Assembly: GCA_002083475.1 (NCBI GenBank)
Contig: LWDI01000045.1
Span: forward strand, 1-64,000
Source of the DNA: Proteobacteria bacterium SG_bin5
GTDB lineage: Bacteria > Pseudomonadota > Alphaproteobacteria > Sphingomonadales > Sphingomonadaceae
Direction: 5' to 3'
DNA length: 64,000 nt
Shown here: positions 39,549-51,621 of the stretch, one piece after another
How the letters are laid out: every line of letters starts with the position of its first letter
How positions within the stretch are numbered: the stretch's first letter is position 1
Made by a program: the position numbers and the translations under genes
Notes under the pieces: generated by a model
Database searches by the model: none
The model's input: the letters and a program-made list of their open reading frames with translations, nothing else
Told to the model about the DNA's origin: nothing

Positions 39549-42500
39549 CGCCCCCTATCGCGTCGTGATCGTCACGCTCGACAACCACCTCGCCGGGGCG
39601 GTCGAGCGCGCGCGGGCGAGCCTTGCCGGCCAGGGTATCAGCGTCGGCTTCCACGCGGCGAGCGATTGGGAGCGGGTCGATGGCGCGCTGGAGGCGGCGC
39701 GCGCGGATATCGCCCAGGCCGACATCATCATCGCGACGATGCTGTTCCTCGACGATCATATCCGCGCGGTCCTTCCCGCTTTCCAGGCGCGGCGCGAGGC
39801 ATGCGACGCCTTCGTCGGGCTGATGTCGGGCGCGGAAGTGGTGCGGCTCACCCGGCTCGGCGGCTATCGGATGGACGCGCCGGCGAAAGGCCCGCTCGCC
39901 TTGCTCAAGAAGCTGCGCGGCTCGGCCAAGCCCGGCGCTTCCTCGGGCGCGGGGCAGATGAAGATGCTGCGGCGGCTGCCCAAATTGCTGCGCTTCATCC
40001 CCGGCACCGCGCAGGACGTGCGCGCTTATTTCCTGACGCTGCAATATTGGCTCGCGGGATCGGACGACAATGTGCTCGCGATGATCCGCGCGTTGGTCGA
40101 TCGTTATGCGCGCGGCTCGCTCAAGGGCGCCTGCCGCGCCGAGCCGCCGCGCGATTATCCCGAAGTCGGCGTCTATCACCCCGCCTGGTCCGATCGCCTG
40201 CGCGAAAGCGCCGCCGCCCTCCCCGCGCCCGCGGCGCCCAAGGGCCGAGTCGGGCTGTTGCTGCTGCGCTCCTATCTGCTCGCGCGCGATACCGCGCATT
40301 ATGACGGGGTGATCGCCGCCTTGGAGGCGCGCGGCCTGGCGGTCGTGCCCGCCTTCGCGAGCGGGCTCGACGCGCGCCCGGCGATCGAGCGCTTCTTCGT
40401 CGCGAACGGGCGCGCGAGCGTCGATGCGATCGTGTCCTTGACCGGCTTCTCGTTGGTCGGCGGGCCCGCCTATAACGACGCGCGCGCCGCCGAGGACATC
40501 CTCGCACGGCTCGACCTGCCCTATGTCGCGGCGCATCCGATCGAGTTTCAAACGCTCGAACAATGGGGCCGGGGCGAAGCCGGGCTGCTCCCGCTCGAAG
40601 CGACGATGATGGTCGCGATCCCCGAGCTCGATGGGGCGATCCAGCCCGGCGTGTTCGGCGGGCGCAGCGACGGCGCCGGCGAAGCGTGCCAGGGGTGCGC
40701 CAAGGGCTGCGTCCACCCCGCCGGGGGCGTCGCGCGGGCGATGCGCGGCTGCCCCGAGCGCGCCGAGGCGCTCGCCGCGCGGGTCGCGGGGCTGGTCGAT
40801 CTGCGCCGCGCCGAACGCGCCGCGCTCAAGCTTGCGATCGTGCTCTTCAACTTCCCGCCCAATGCCGGCGCCGCCGGGACGGCGGCGCATCTTGCGGTGT
40901 GGGAATCGCTCCACGCGACGCTCCACCGGCTCGCCGCCGAGGGCTATGCGCTCAACCCGCCCGCCTCGGTCGAAACGCTGCGCGAGGCCGTGCTCGAAGG
41001 CAATGCCGCGCGTTACGGCGCCGACGCCAATGTCGCCGCGCGCGTCAGCGCCGACGAGCATGTTCGTCGCGAGCGCCATTTGAAGGCGATCGAGGCCGCT
41101 TGGGGTCCCGCCCCCGGCAAGCAACAGGCCGATGGCGGATCGATCCAGATCCTGGGCGCCCGCTTCGGCAACGTCTTCGTCGGGCTGCAACCCTCGATGG
41201 GCTATGAGGGCGATCCGATGCGGCTGTTGTTCGAGCGCCGCTTCGCCCCCACCCATGCGTTCAGCGCCTTCTATCGCTGGATCGCCGAGGACTTCGGCGC
41301 GAGCGCGGTGCTTCATTTCGGGACGCATGGCGCGCTCGAATTCATGCCCGGCAAGCAAGCGGGGCTTTCGGGCGATTGCTGGCCCGAACGGCTGATCGGC
41401 GCGCTCCCCAATTTCTACCTCTATGCCGCGAACAACCCGAGCGAGGGGCTGCTCGCCAAACGCCGCTCGGGCGCGACGCTGATCAGCTATCTGACCCCGC
41501 CGCTCGCGCAGAGCGGGCTCTACAAGGGCCTCGCCGAGCTCAAAGGGCTGATCGAGCGCTGGCGCGGCTCGCCCGACGCCACCGAGCGCGCCAAGCTCGA
41601 ACCGCTGATCGCCGAGCGCGCCGCCGCGATCGATCTGGAGGGTGACATCCAAAGCCTCGCCGGGCGGCTCTATGAGGTGGAGCGCGAGCTGATCCCGCAC
41701 GGGCTGCACATCCTTGGCGAAGCGCCCGCGCCCGAGGTTCGCGCCGGCTGGGTCGAAACGATCGCCGCCGCGAGCCCCGAGGTCGACGCCGCCGCGATCG
41801 ACCAGGCGCTCGCCCGCAATGACGAACTGGGGGCGCTGGTCCATGCGCTCGACGGCGGCTTCGTCCGCCCCGCGCCCGGCGGCGATCTCGTCCGCAACCC
41901 GGCGGTGCTGCCGACGGGGCGTAATCTCCACGGCTTCGACCCGTTCCGCATCCCCAGCGCCTTCGCGCTCGCCGAGGGGGCCGCCCAGGCCGAGGCGCTG
42001 CTCGCGCGCCACCAAGCGGCGAGCGGGACGCTGCCCAAGAGCCTCGCCATGGTGCTCTGGGGCACCGACAATCTGAAGAGCGACGGCGCGCAAATCGCCC
42101 AGGCGCTCGCGCTGATCGGCGCGCGGCCGCGCTATGACGGCTATGGCCGGCTCGCGGGCGCCGAGTTGGTGCCGCTCGCCGAACTCGGCCGGCCGCGGAT
42201 CGACGTGCTGGTGACGCTTTCGGGCATTTTCCGCGACCTGCTCCCCCTTCAGACGCGGATGCTCGCCGAGGCCGCCTTGCTCGCCGCCCAGGCCGATGAG
42301 CCGCTCGACCGCAATTTCGTGCGCGCGCACGCGCTTGCTTATCAGGCGGCGCAGGGCTGCGATCTGGAGACCGCCGCGCTTCGTGTCTTCTCGAACGCGC
42401 AAGGGGCCTATGGCGCGAACGTCAATCTCCTGATCGAGAACGGCGCCTGGGCCGACCCCGACGAACTCGCCGAAGTCTTCGAGCGGCAAAAGGGTTTCGC

Positions 42501-43110
42501 TTATGGCGTGCGCGGCGCGCCCGAGCGGCGGCCCGAATTGCTCAAGGCCGCGCTCGCCGATGTCGAGCTGGCCTATCAGAATCTCGACTCGGTCGAACTC
42601 GGCGTCACCGACATCGATCAATATGTCGACGCGCTGGGCGGCATCAGCCGCTCGGTCGCGCGCGCGCGCGGCGCCGAGCCGCCGGTTTATATTCTCGACG
42701 CGACGCAAGGGTCCGCCAAGGTCCGCACGCTCGGCGAGCAAGTCGCGCTCGAGACGCGGACGCGCCTGCTCAACCCCGTGTGGCACGAAGGCATGCTCAA
42801 GCACGGCGCCGAGGGCGTCCGCGCGATCGAGGCGCATATGACCGCGACGATGGGCTGGAGCGCGACCACCGGCGACGTCGCCCCCTGGGTCTATGCCCGC
42901 GCGGCCGAAACCTTCGTACTCGATCCCACGATGCGCGATCGGCTCGCCGCGCTCAATCCCAAGGCGGCCGCGCGGCTCGCCCAGCGGCTGCTGGAGGCGA
43001 ACGACCGCGCCTATTGGCAGCCCGACCCCGATACCCTGGCGGCTTTGCAGAACGCGGCCGACGATCTTGAAGACGCGCTCGAGGGGATCACCCCCGCGGC
43101 CGCGGCATGA
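39538..43110 (+). CDS. bchH: Magnesium chelatase subunit BchH
   Basis: BchH is the porphyrin-binding catalytic subunit that inserts Mg2+ into protoporphyrin IX with ATPase subunits BchI and BchD (not in this window). At 1190 residues it has normal length. Family segments include [59 protein letters not shown] and [20 protein letters not shown] cysteine cluster CX2CX3CX13C at residues 384, 387, 391 and 405 matches the place of the oxygen-sensitive Fe-S site described in BchH/ChlH. The 11-base overlap with bchB implies coupled translation. Confidence 0.97.
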   Translation: MLASAPYRVVIVTLDNHLAGAVERARASLAGQGISVGFHAASDWERVDGALEAARADIAQADIIIATMLFLDDHIRAVLPAFQARREACDAFVGLMSGAEVVRLTRLGGYRMDAPAKGPLALLKKLRGSAKPGASSGAGQMKMLRRLPKLLRFIPGTAQDVRAYFLTLQYWLAGSDDNVLAMIRALVDRYARGSLKGACRAEPPRDYPEVGVYHPAWSDRLRESAAALPAPAAPKGRVGLLLLRSYLLARDTAHYDGVIAALEARGLAVVPAFASGLDARPAIERFFVANGRASVDAIVSLTGFSLVGGPAYNDARAAEDILARLDLPYVAAHPIEFQTLEQWGRGEAGLLPLEATMMVAIPELDGAIQPGVFGGRSDGAGEACQGCAKGCVHPAGGVARAMRGCPERAEALAARVAGLVDLRRAERAALKLAIVLFNFPPNAGAAGTAAHLAVWESLHATLHRLAAEGYALNPPASVETLREAVLEGNAARYGADANVAARVSADEHVRRERHLKAIEAAWGPAPGKQQADGGSIQILGARFGNVFVGLQPSMGYEGDPMRLLFERRFAPTHAFSAFYRWIAEDFGASAVLHFGTHGALEFMPGKQAGLSGDCWPERLIGALPNFYLYAANNPSEGLLAKRRSGATLISYLTPPLAQSGLYKGLAELKGLIERWRGSPDATERAKLEPLIAERAAAIDLEGDIQSLAGRLYEVERELIPHGLHILGEAPAPEVRAGWVETIAAASPEVDAAAIDQALARNDELGALVHALDGGFVRPAPGGDLVRNPAVLPTGRNLHGFDPFRIPSAFALAEGAAQAEALLARHQAASGTLPKSLAMVLWGTDNLKSDGAQIAQALALIGARPRYDGYGRLAGAELVPLAELGRPRIDVLVTLSGIFRDLLPLQTRMLAEAALLAAQADEPLDRNFVRAHALAYQAAQGCDLETAALRVFSNAQGAYGANVNLLIENGAWADPDELAEVFERQKGFAYGVRGAPERRPELLKAALADVELAYQNLDSVELGVTDIDQYVDALGGISRSVARARGAEPPVYILDATQGSAKVRTLGEQVALETRTRLLNPVWHEGMLKHGAEGVRAIEAHMTATMGWSATTGDVAPWVYARAAETFVLDPTMRDRLAALNPKAAARLAQRLLEANDRAYWQPDPDTLAALQNAADDLEDALEGITPAAAA

Positions 43111-43117
43111 GGAGTAA

Positions 43118-44669
<1,552 letters not shown>

Positions 44670-44673
<4 letters not shown>

Positions 44674-46100
44674 CCGGGCTCTGGCTCCGCCTCGGCACCA
44701 AATTCCTCCCCTTCGCGGATGCCGCGAGCGACGATCTGCCGCTGCCTCGCTTGCTGCGCCTGTCGCTGTTCCAAGTGGCGATCGGGCTCGCTTTCGTGCT
44801 GATCAACTTCACGCTCAACCGAGTGATGATCGTCGAGATCGGCGTGCCCGCGAGCCTCGTCGCGGTGCTGGTCGCGCTGCCGTTGCTGTTCGCGCCGGCG
44901 CGCGCGCTGATCGGCTATAAGTCCGACAATCACGTCTCGATCCTCGGCTGGCGGCGCGTGCCCTATATCTGGTTCGGCGCGCTGATGCAGTTCGGCGGGC
45001 TCGCGATCATGCCCTTCGCGCTGCTGCTGATGACCGGGCGCGGCGAGCTCGCGGGCGCTTGGGCGGGCGTGATCGGCGCGAGCATCGCTTTCCTGCTGGT
45101 CGGCGCGGGCATGGCGACCGCGCAGACGGCGGGGCTCGCGCTCGCGACCGATCTCTCGCCGCCCGACAAACGCCCGCGCGTCGTGGCTTTGCTGCAAGTG
45201 ATGCTGCTCTGCGGCATGGTGATCGCCTCGCTGTTGTTCGGGCGGCTGCTCGGCGATTTCGATCCCACCCGGCTGGTGCAAGTGATCCAGGGCACCGCCG
45301 CCGTCTCGATGCTGCTGAACGTGATCGCGCTGTGGAAGCAGGAGGCGCGCGTCGCGGGCGGGCGCGGGCGCGCGAGCGTCGACACGGTCGATTTCACTGG
45401 GCGCTGGCGCGAGCTGGTCGCGGTGCCGCGCGTGCGCCGGTTGCTCGTCGCGATCGGGCTCGGCGCGGCGGGGTTCACGATGCAGGATATTTTGCTCGAA
45501 CCCTATGGCGGGCATGTGCTGGGGCTGAACGTGGGGGCGACGACCGCGCTTTCGGCGCTCTGGTCGCTCGGGATGATCGGCGGCTTCGCGCTCGCCGCGC
45601 GCGCGCTCGGGCGGGACGCGGTGCCGACCGCGCTCGCCGGCTGGGGGATGGTGATCGGCATCGCCGGCTTCGCGGTGATCGTCATGTCCGCTCCGCTCCA
45701 TTCGGTGGCGATGCTGTGCCTGGGCGCGGGGGCGATCGGGTTCGGGGGTGGGCTGTTCGCGGTGTGCACCTTGCTCGCGATGATGAACCTCGCCAGCCCC
45801 GGCCAAGCCGGGCTCGCGCTCGGCGCCTGGGGCGCGGTGCAGGCGAGCGCGGGCGGGATCGCGATCTTCGTCTCGGGCGCCTTGCGCGACGGTTTCGGCG
45901 CGCTCGCCATGGCCGGGCGCTTCGGCCCCGGGCTCGTCGATCCGGCGAGCGGCTATAGTTTCGTCTGGCATTTGGAGATCGCGCTGCTGTTCGCCGGTCT
46001 CGTCGCGATAGGTCCGCTGGCGCGGCGGATCGACCTTACCCCCCGCGCTCTGTCCCCGCGTCCGGTGCCCGCCGCTTATCCGGCCTTCGAGAAGGACTGA
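44670..46100 (+). CDS. lhaA: Light-harvesting 1 assembly protein LhaA
   Basis: A 476-residue membrane protein of the PucC/LhaA family that helps assemble the LH1 antenna around the reaction centre. It has about 12 helices with the family sequences LNRVMIVEIGVPASLVAVLV, GYKSDNHVSILGWRRVPYIW, GFTMQDILLEPYGGHVLGL and GLALGAWGAVQASAGGIAIF. Its start overlaps the bchM stop (ATGA). The adjacent puhA codes for the reaction-centre H subunit, so assembly factor and subunit are co-transcribed. It is longer and distinct from the pucC-like gene at 31132. Confidence 0.95.
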
Positions 46101-46104
46101 TCCG

Positions 46105-46875
46105 ATGACTTACCATCTCACCCCCAATATCGACTGGGCGCTGGTCGTCCTCGATGCCTTCTTCATCTTCTTCCTGGGGCTGATCATCTATCTGCGCCGC
46201 GAGGATCGGCGCGAAGGCTATCCGCTCGAGGACAATCTCACCGGCGAGCCGGAAAGCTATGGCAGCGCCTTTCTGATGGCGCCCGCCAAAAGCTTCAAAC
46301 TGCCTTTCGGCCACGGCACCGTCACCACCCCGACCAAGGACCGCGAGCCGGTGAACATCGCCGCGCGCCGCACCGATCCCTCGCCCGGCTCGGGCTATGT
46401 GCCGACCGGCAACCCGCTGATCGACGGCATCGGCCCGGCGGCCTATGCCGCGCGCGCCAAACGCCCCGATCTCGATTGGGAGGGCCATCCGCGCGTCGTG
46501 CCGCTGTCGTCGCTCCCCGACTTCTATGTCGATCGCGAGGATGCCGATCCGCGCGGCTATCAAGTGGTCGCCGCCGACGGCCGGGTGGCGGGCGAGGTGA
46601 CCGATTTGTGGGTCGATCGCGCCGATCGGCTGGTGCGCTATCTCCAGGTCGCGCTCCCCAGCGGGCGCAGCGTGCTCGCGCCGATGTTCATGGCAAGCGT
46701 GCGGCGCGCGCGGCGCACCGTCACCGTTACCGCGATCACCGCCGCCCAATTCGCCGATGTGCCGGGAATCGAGGGCGACGGCGTGGTGACGATGTACGAG
46801 GAAGAACGCATCCAGGCCTATTTCGGCGGCGGCTATCTCTATGCCCTGCCCGAGCGAGCGGAGCCGTTTCTGTGA
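46105..46875 (+). CDS. puhA: Photosynthetic reaction centre H subunit PuhA
   Basis: PuhA caps the cytoplasmic side of the type II reaction centre and stabilises the quinone sites. The 256-residue protein has one N-terminal membrane helix (WALVVLDAFFIFFLGLIIYL) followed by LRREDRREGYPLEDN, PSPGSGYVPTGNPLIDGIGP, the PRC-barrel domain (YQVVAADGRVAGEVTDLWVD) and a YEEERIQAYFGGGYLYA tail. All are typical. It starts four bases after lhaA, and its stop overlaps the GTG of puhB. Confidence 0.97.
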   Translation: MTYHLTPNIDWALVVLDAFFIFFLGLIIYLRREDRREGYPLEDNLTGEPESYGSAFLMAPAKSFKLPFGHGTVTTPTKDREPVNIAARRTDPSPGSGYVPTGNPLIDGIGPAAYAARAKRPDLDWEGHPRVVPLSSLPDFYVDREDADPRGYQVVAADGRVAGEVTDLWVDRADRLVRYLQVALPSGRSVLAPMFMASVRRARRTVTVTAITAAQFADVPGIEGDGVVTMYEEERIQAYFGGGYLYALPERAEPFL

Positions 46876-47495
46876 TCGAATATGAAATCGAGCCGATCCC
46901 CGGCCTGCCGGGGCGGCTGCCCCCCGGCGAGCGTGTGCTTTGGCAAGGGCAGCCCCGTTTCAGCGTGCTCGCGCGCAGTGCCTTTCACACCGGCGCGGTG
47001 GCGGTCTATTTCGCGGCGCTGGTCGCGGTGGCGCTGATCGGCGGCGCCCCGACCGGCGCGCTGCTGACGATCCTCGCAGGCGCCGCCGGAGTCGGCCTGC
47101 TCTATCTGCTCGCCTGGGTGTGCGCGCGGACGACGCGCTATACGCTCACCAACAAGCGGCTGGTGCTGCGCATCGGCATGGCGGTGCCCAAATGCATCAA
47201 CCTGCCGCTCGCGCAAATCGCCGCGGTCGATTTCCGCGCTCGCGCGGGTGGGACCGGCGATTTGGTGATCCGCCTCGCGCGGCCGCGCGGCATCGGCTAT
47301 GCGCTGCTCTGGCCGCACGCGCGCGCCTGGCGCTACAACAACCCCCAGCCGATGCTGCGCGCGGTGCCCGATGCGGCGAAAGTGGGGATGCTCGTCGCGC
47401 GCACGGTGCAGGCGGCGCAGGGCGGCGGGACACTTCAGCCCGTCGCCGCGCCCGACGCGCGGCCGACCCCCAGCGGCGAGGCGGTGGCGGCATGA
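46872..47495 (+). CDS. puhB: Photosynthetic complex assembly protein PuhB
   Basis: A 207-residue membrane protein with two or three helices (VAVYFAALVAVALIGG; LLTILAGAAGVGLLYLLAWV) and a PH-like YdbT-type cytoplasmic segment (RYTLTNKRLVLRIGMAVPKC, INLPLAQIAAVDFRAR). PuhB assists reaction-centre assembly. Identity is supported by IPGLPGRLPPGERVLWQGQP at the N-terminus and by position between puhA and puhC. The start is a GTG at 46872 overlapping the puhA stop (GTGA). Confidence 0.94.
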   Translation: MIEYEIEPIPGLPGRLPPGERVLWQGQPRFSVLARSAFHTGAVAVYFAALVAVALIGGAPTGALLTILAGAAGVGLLYLLAWVCARTTRYTLTNKRLVLRIGMAVPKCINLPLAQIAAVDFRARAGGTGDLVIRLARPRGIGYALLWPHARAWRYNNPQPMLRAVPDAAKVGMLVARTVQAAQGGGTLQPVAAPDARPTPSGEAVAA

Positions 47496-47968
47496 GCCAT
47501 GTTCACCAAAACCCGATCCCCGAAGGCGCGCTGACGCTGATGGGGCTGATCGTCGTCACCGCGCTCGCGATCACCACCGGCGCGCGGGTCTTCCAACTGC
47601 CCCCCGCCGCGCAGCCCGCGGCGCTGCGCGCGGCCGATGGCGGGGCGGTGCGCGTCGCCGAGCGCCAACTGCGCTTCGCCGATCGCGCCGATGGCGCGGT
47701 GGTGATCAGCGACGCGGCGAGCGGACGGCTGGTGAAGCTCGAGGCGCGCAATTCGAACAGCGGCTTCATCCGCGGCGTGCTGCGCGGCTTCGCGCGCGAT
47801 CGCCGGATGCGCGGCATCGGCCCCGCCGCGCCCTTCACGCTCACCTTGTGGCGCGACGGGCAACTCACCTTCACCGATCCCGCCACCGGCCGCTCGGCCG
47901 AACTCGGCGGCTTCGGCGAGACCAACCGCGCCGCTTTCCTGGCGCTGCTCACCGCGAAGGAAGCCTGA
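47492..47968 (+). CDS. puhC: Photosynthetic complex assembly protein PuhC
   Basis: A 158-residue protein with one N-terminal membrane helix (LTLMGLIVVTALAITTGARV) and a periplasmic domain with the family pattern LRFADRADGAVVISDAASGR, FIRGVLRGFARDRRMRGI and FTLTLWRDGQLTFTDPATGR. PuhC supports formation of the RC-LH1 complex. The ATG at 47492 overlaps the puhB stop. The next gene's ATG overlaps the puhC stop by one base. Confidence 0.92.
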   Translation: MSHVHQNPIPEGALTLMGLIVVTALAITTGARVFQLPPAAQPAALRAADGGAVRVAERQLRFADRADGAVVISDAASGRLVKLEARNSNSGFIRGVLRGFARDRRMRGIGPAAPFTLTLWRDGQLTFTDPATGRSAELGGFGETNRAAFLALLTAKEA

Positions 47969-48258
47969 TGTTCACGCGTAGCCGCTTCGACACCCCCTGC
48001 CGGATCGAGATCGACAATAGCGAGCGCGCCTGCCACGCGCATGTCGAGCTCGCCGGCGATTATCAGGTCCAGCCCGGCGACAAGGTGCGCGTCCATGGCG
48101 ACCCAATCCACGTCCCCTTCGGCGGGCAAGCGGTGATCGAGCGGATCGCGACCGTCGAACGCGCGCATTGGTTCGAGCGCGCTTGGACGCGGCTCGCCGG
48201 CCATTTCGAAATGACCGAACTCTACGAAGTCAGCTTCACCCCCGGGAGGATCGCATGA
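47968..48258 (+). CDS. Conserved small protein of the photosynthesis cluster, unknown function
   Basis: A 96-residue soluble protein starting [20 protein letters not shown]. The sequence suggests a small beta-barrel ([24 protein letters not shown] onward) ending in [15 protein letters not shown] gene of this size between puhC and acsF is common in aerobic phototroph clusters, in some annotations called ascB, but I cannot confirm the name here. It overlaps both neighbours by one and four bases, so it is clearly part of the operon. A role with AcsF or the RC complex is inference from position. Confidence 0.8.
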   Translation: MFTRSRFDTPCRIEIDNSERACHAHVELAGDYQVQPGDKVRVHGDPIHVPFGGQAVIERIATVERAHWFERAWTRLAGHFEMTELYEVSFTPGRIA

Positions 48259-49325
48259 TCGCGCTCGACACCGCCGCCCAGCCCACGCCCGAGGATACGC
48301 TCGCGATCGCCGCCGAAGACACGGTGCTCACGCCGCGCTTCTACACCACCGATTTCGCCGCGCTCGACCGCATCGACGTGTCGAACGTGCGCCGCGAATG
48401 GGACGCGCTGATCGCCGAGATGGAGAGCGACCCCAATAAGCGCCATTTCCGCAAGCAGGAAAAGTTCGAAGGGCTGATCGAAAGCCTGCCGATGCCGCTG
48501 CGCGCCGAATTCGTCGATTTCCTGGTGAGTTCGCTCACCGCCGAATTTTCGGGCTGCATCCTTTACGCCGAAATCGCCAAGCGAGTGAAGAACCCCGACA
48601 TCAAGCAATTGATGAAACTGATGAGCCGCGACGAGAGCCGCCATGCGGGCTTCATCAACGAAACGCTGAAGGATGCCGGGATCGGGGTGAATCTCGCCTT
48701 CCTCACCAAGACCAAGAAATATACTTATTTCCGCCCGAAGTTCATTTTTTACGCGGTCTATCTGTCCGAGAAAATCGGCTATTCGCGCTATATCACCATC
48801 TATCGCCACCTCGCGCGCCATCCCGAGCTGCGCTTCCACCCGATTTTCGATTGGTTCGAGGAATGGTGCAATGACGAGTTTCGCCATGGCGAGGCCTTCG
48901 CGCTGTTGATGCGCAACCAGCCCGAATTGCTGCGCGGGCATAACAAATTGTGGATCAAATTCTTCCTGCTCGCCGTGTACGTCACCATGTACATCCGCGA
49001 TCATGGCCGCCAGAGCTTCCACGCCGCGCTCGGCATGGAGCCGACCGATTATGACTATCGCGTCTATCGCATCTGCTCCGAAATCAGCCGCCAGGTCTTC
49101 CCGCTGACGCTCGACATCGACGCGCCCGCTTTCCGCGCGGGCATGGAGCGGATGCGCCGGGTGAGCGAAGCGATGGACGCCGCGCGCCGCCAGGGCGGGG
49201 TGCGCGGCTGGATCAAGCACAAGGCGCTCACCCTCGCGGCGGGCTATGGCTTTCTGCGGCTGATGCTGGTGCCCGCCGAAAAGAGCGCGCTCCCCGCGAG
49301 CGTGCGGCTGCAGCCCGCCTGGTGA
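48255..49325 (+). CDS. acsF: Aerobic Mg-protoporphyrin IX monomethyl ester oxidative cyclase AcsF
   Basis: AcsF is the diiron oxygen-dependent cyclase that forms the isocyclic E ring. The 356-residue protein shows the iron ligands of the family: the Glu in [36 protein letters not shown], and [20 protein letters not shown] ribosome-binding site (GGGAGGA) precedes the ATG at 48255, unlike most genes of the operon. Its presence, and the absence of bchE in the window, indicates that ring closure can run with oxygen, as expected for an aerobic phototroph. Confidence 0.96.
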   Translation: MIALDTAAQPTPEDTLAIAAEDTVLTPRFYTTDFAALDRIDVSNVRREWDALIAEMESDPNKRHFRKQEKFEGLIESLPMPLRAEFVDFLVSSLTAEFSGCILYAEIAKRVKNPDIKQLMKLMSRDESRHAGFINETLKDAGIGVNLAFLTKTKKYTYFRPKFIFYAVYLSEKIGYSRYITIYRHLARHPELRFHPIFDWFEEWCNDEFRHGEAFALLMRNQPELLRGHNKLWIKFFLLAVYVTMYIRDHGRQSFHAALGMEPTDYDYRVYRICSEISRQVFPLTLDIDAPAFRAGMERMRRVSEAMDAARRQGGVRGWIKHKALTLAAGYGFLRLMLVPAEKSALPASVRLQPAW

Positions 49326-50119
49326 TGAGCGTTCCCCCGCTCCTTTTCGCGCTCGCTTGCTGGTTCTTCGGAACGGCGGCGATCGTCTGGCTCGACAGCC
49401 GGCCGCGCTGGACGTGGAAATGGAGCTTCGCCGCGCTGGGTCTTGCGAGCCTTTGCGCTCTTTTCGCTATCGCAACCCTTGCTTCCAGCGCCAGTGTCGC
49501 GGCGATTTACGGCAGTTTTGGGAGCGCGATCCTGATCTGGGGCTGGCACGAACTGGGCTTTCTCACCGGGCGGGTCGCCGGCCCGCGCCGCACGCCCTGC
49601 CCGCCCGAGTTGCGCGGCTGGGCGCGGTTCCGCGCGGCGAGAGCGACCGTGATCCACCACGAAATCGCGCTCGCGCTCACCGCCTTGCTGTTGTTCGCGC
49701 TCACCTGGGGCCAGCCCAATCAGGCCGGACCGCTCGCCTTCCTGCTGCTCTTCGCGCTGCGCCTATCGGCCAAGCTCAACCTTTATCTGGGGGTGAGCAA
49801 TTTGTCGGACGAGGTGTTCCCGGCGCATCTGGCGTATCTCAAAAGCTATTTCGGCGCGGCGCGGTGGAACTGGCTGTTCCCGGTGTCGCTCGCGCTCGCG
49901 GGATTCACCAGCTGGGCGCTGTGGCGCGCGGCGGAGGCCGCGAGCGCGCCGGGGCTCGCCGCCGGCTATACGGCGCTTGCCGGATTGTGCGCGCTGGGGC
50001 TGGTCGAGCATCTGCTGCTGATGCTGCCGCTGCGCGACGCCAAACTCTGGGCCTGGGCCGCGCCCAAGCCCAAAACCCCTTTCACCGCGGCGCCCGCCGC
50101 CTCCTCCAAGCGGAGATAA
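49325..50119 (+). CDS. puhE: Photosynthetic complex putative assembly protein PuhE
   Basis: A 264-residue membrane protein with about seven helices. Family segments are [60 protein letters not shown] and [20 protein letters not shown]. PuhE is a conserved part of puh operons and affects bacteriochlorophyll levels in Rhodobacter. The start is given as the ATG at 49325, which shares one base with the acsF stop; a GTG at 49322 gives one more residue. Confidence 0.92.
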   Translation: MSVPPLLFALACWFFGTAAIVWLDSRPRWTWKWSFAALGLASLCALFAIATLASSASVAAIYGSFGSAILIWGWHELGFLTGRVAGPRRTPCPPELRGWARFRAARATVIHHEIALALTALLLFALTWGQPNQAGPLAFLLLFALRLSAKLNLYLGVSNLSDEVFPAHLAYLKSYFGAARWNWLFPVSLALAGFTSWALWRAAEAASAPGLAAGYTALAGLCALGLVEHLLLMLPLRDAKLWAWAAPKPKTPFTAAPAASSKRR

Positions 50120-50123
50120 GCCG

Positions 50124-51344
50124 ATGGACTATGATCAATTTTTCGCCGACAAGCTGGGGGAGCTGAAGGCGGATGGGCGCTACCGGATTTTCGCCGAACT
50201 CGAACGCCGCGCGGGCGCTTTCCCGCGCGCGGCGCATTATCGCGAGGATGGCGTCGGCGAAGTCACCGTCTGGTGCTCGAACGATTATCTCGGCATGGGG
50301 CAGCACCCGGCGGTGACGGGCGCGATGCACGCGACGATCGACGCTTGCGGCGCGGGCGCCGGCGGCACGCGCAACATCTCGGGCACCTGCCACGCCCATG
50401 TCGAGCTCGAGCGCGAACTCGCCGATCTCCACGCCAAGGAAGCGGCGCTGCTGTTCACCTCGGGCTATGTCTCGAACTGGGCGGCGCTCTCGACCTTGGC
50501 CTCGAAATTGCCGAACTGCGTGGTGCTCTCGGACGCTTTGAACCACGCTTCGATGATCGAGGGCATCCGCCACAGCCGCGCCGAATGCCGGCGCTTCAAG
50601 CATAATGACGTCGCCGATCTCGACCGGCTGCTGAGCGAAGTCGAGCCCGGCCGCGCCAAGCTCGTCGCGTTCGAAAGCGTCTATTCGATGGACGGCGACA
50701 TCGCCCCGATCGAGCAGATCATCGAAGTGTGCGAAAAGCATGGCGCGCTGTCGTACATCGACGAAGTCCACGCGGTCGGGCTTTACGGCCCGCGCGGCGG
50801 CGGCGTCGCGGAAGCGCGCGGGCTGATGGACCGGATCGACGTGATCGAGGGCACGCTCGGCAAGGCCTTCGGGGTGATGGGCGGTTACATCACCGGATCG
50901 GCCGCGCTCGTCGATTTCGTCCGCAGCTTCGCGAGCGGGTTCATTTTCACGACCGCGCTCCCCCCCGCCTTGGCGGCGGCGGCGACGGCGAGCATCCGGC
51001 ATCTGAAAGTCAGCCAGATCGAACGCGCCCGCCACCAGGAGCGCGTCGCGACGGTGCGCCGCCGGCTCCACGCGATCGGCATCCCGACGCTCGAAAACCC
51101 CAGCCACATCATCCCGGTGATGGTGGGCGACGCCAAGAAGTGCAAACGCATCTCCGACTGGCTGCTCGACCATCACGGTATTTACGTGCAGCCGATCAAC
51201 TATCCGACGGTACCGGTGGGCACCGAACGGCTGCGCATCACCCCCTCGCCGGTGCATTCGGACGCCGATATCGACAGGCTGGTGACGGCGCTGAGCGAAA
51301 TCTGGTCGATGTGCGAATTGGCGCGACGGGCGGAGGCGGCTTGA
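50124..51344 (+). CDS. hemA: 5-aminolevulinate synthase HemA
   Basis: HemA condenses glycine and succinyl-CoA to 5-aminolevulinate, the first step of tetrapyrrole synthesis (Shemin pathway). The 406-residue PLP enzyme has the Schiff-base Lys247 in [39 protein letters not shown] near the N-terminus, [20 protein letters not shown] and [25 protein letters not shown] lies before the ATG at 50124. It closes the plus-strand operon, so precursor supply is co-expressed with the pigment and reaction-centre genes. Confidence 0.97.
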   Translation: MDYDQFFADKLGELKADGRYRIFAELERRAGAFPRAAHYREDGVGEVTVWCSNDYLGMGQHPAVTGAMHATIDACGAGAGGTRNISGTCHAHVELERELADLHAKEAALLFTSGYVSNWAALSTLASKLPNCVVLSDALNHASMIEGIRHSRAECRRFKHNDVADLDRLLSEVEPGRAKLVAFESVYSMDGDIAPIEQIIEVCEKHGALSYIDEVHAVGLYGPRGGGVAEARGLMDRIDVIEGTLGKAFGVMGGYITGSAALVDFVRSFASGFIFTTALPPALAAAATASIRHLKVSQIERARHQERVATVRRRLHAIGIPTLENPSHIIPVMVGDAKKCKRISDWLLDHHGIYVQPINYPTVPVGTERLRITPSPVHSDADIDRLVTALSEIWSMCELARRAEAA

Positions 51345-51363
51345 GGTAGAGACACGCCGACGC

Positions 51364-51385
51364 GGTGGGGCCTTGCCCCGCCTTT
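51364..51385 (+). terminator. Candidate terminator of the photosynthesis operon
   Basis: An 8-bp stem, GGTGGGGC (51364-51371) with GCCCCGCC (51375-51382), one G-U pair, loop CTT, followed by TTTCGG, 19 bases after the hemA stop. The T-run is short, but stem stability and position fit. Confidence 0.6.
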
Positions 51386-51400
51386 CGGTGGCAGCATCAT

Positions 51401-51485
51401 GCCGGACTTGTTGCGGCAGCCACGGTTGCGCCTAGCGTTACGTCGGTAGGTCAAGCCCGACGGTGGACGCCCGAACAAGTCCGGC
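51401..51485. repeat. Dispersed inverted repeat, family E
   Basis: GCCGGACTTGTT (51401-51412) and AACAAGTCCGGC (51474-51485) are perfect inverse complements, with a further imperfect inner match (GCCACGG / CGGTGGAC region). It lies downstream of hemA in a 277-base gap that contains no gene. Confidence 0.7.
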
Positions 51486-51533
51486 GTGACGGCAAGGCCT
51501 TATTTCCCCGAAGGCGTGATCTCCTCAAATCAC

Positions 51534-51612
51534 GTCGCCCCGTGCTTGACACGGGGCCGGGCTGCCTTGCGGCCGGGGAAGAAGCCAAGCCCCGCATCAA
51601 GTGCGGGGCGAC
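51534..51612. repeat. Dispersed REP-like inverted repeat, family A, copy 3
   Basis: Outer arms GTCGCCCCGTGCTTGACACG and the inverse ending AGTGCGGGGCGAC flank a middle with GGGCTGCC and GAAGCCAAG, as in copies 1 and 2. It ends nine bases before the alaS stop codon. Confidence 0.8.
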
Positions 51613-51621
51613 GTCAAGCTG

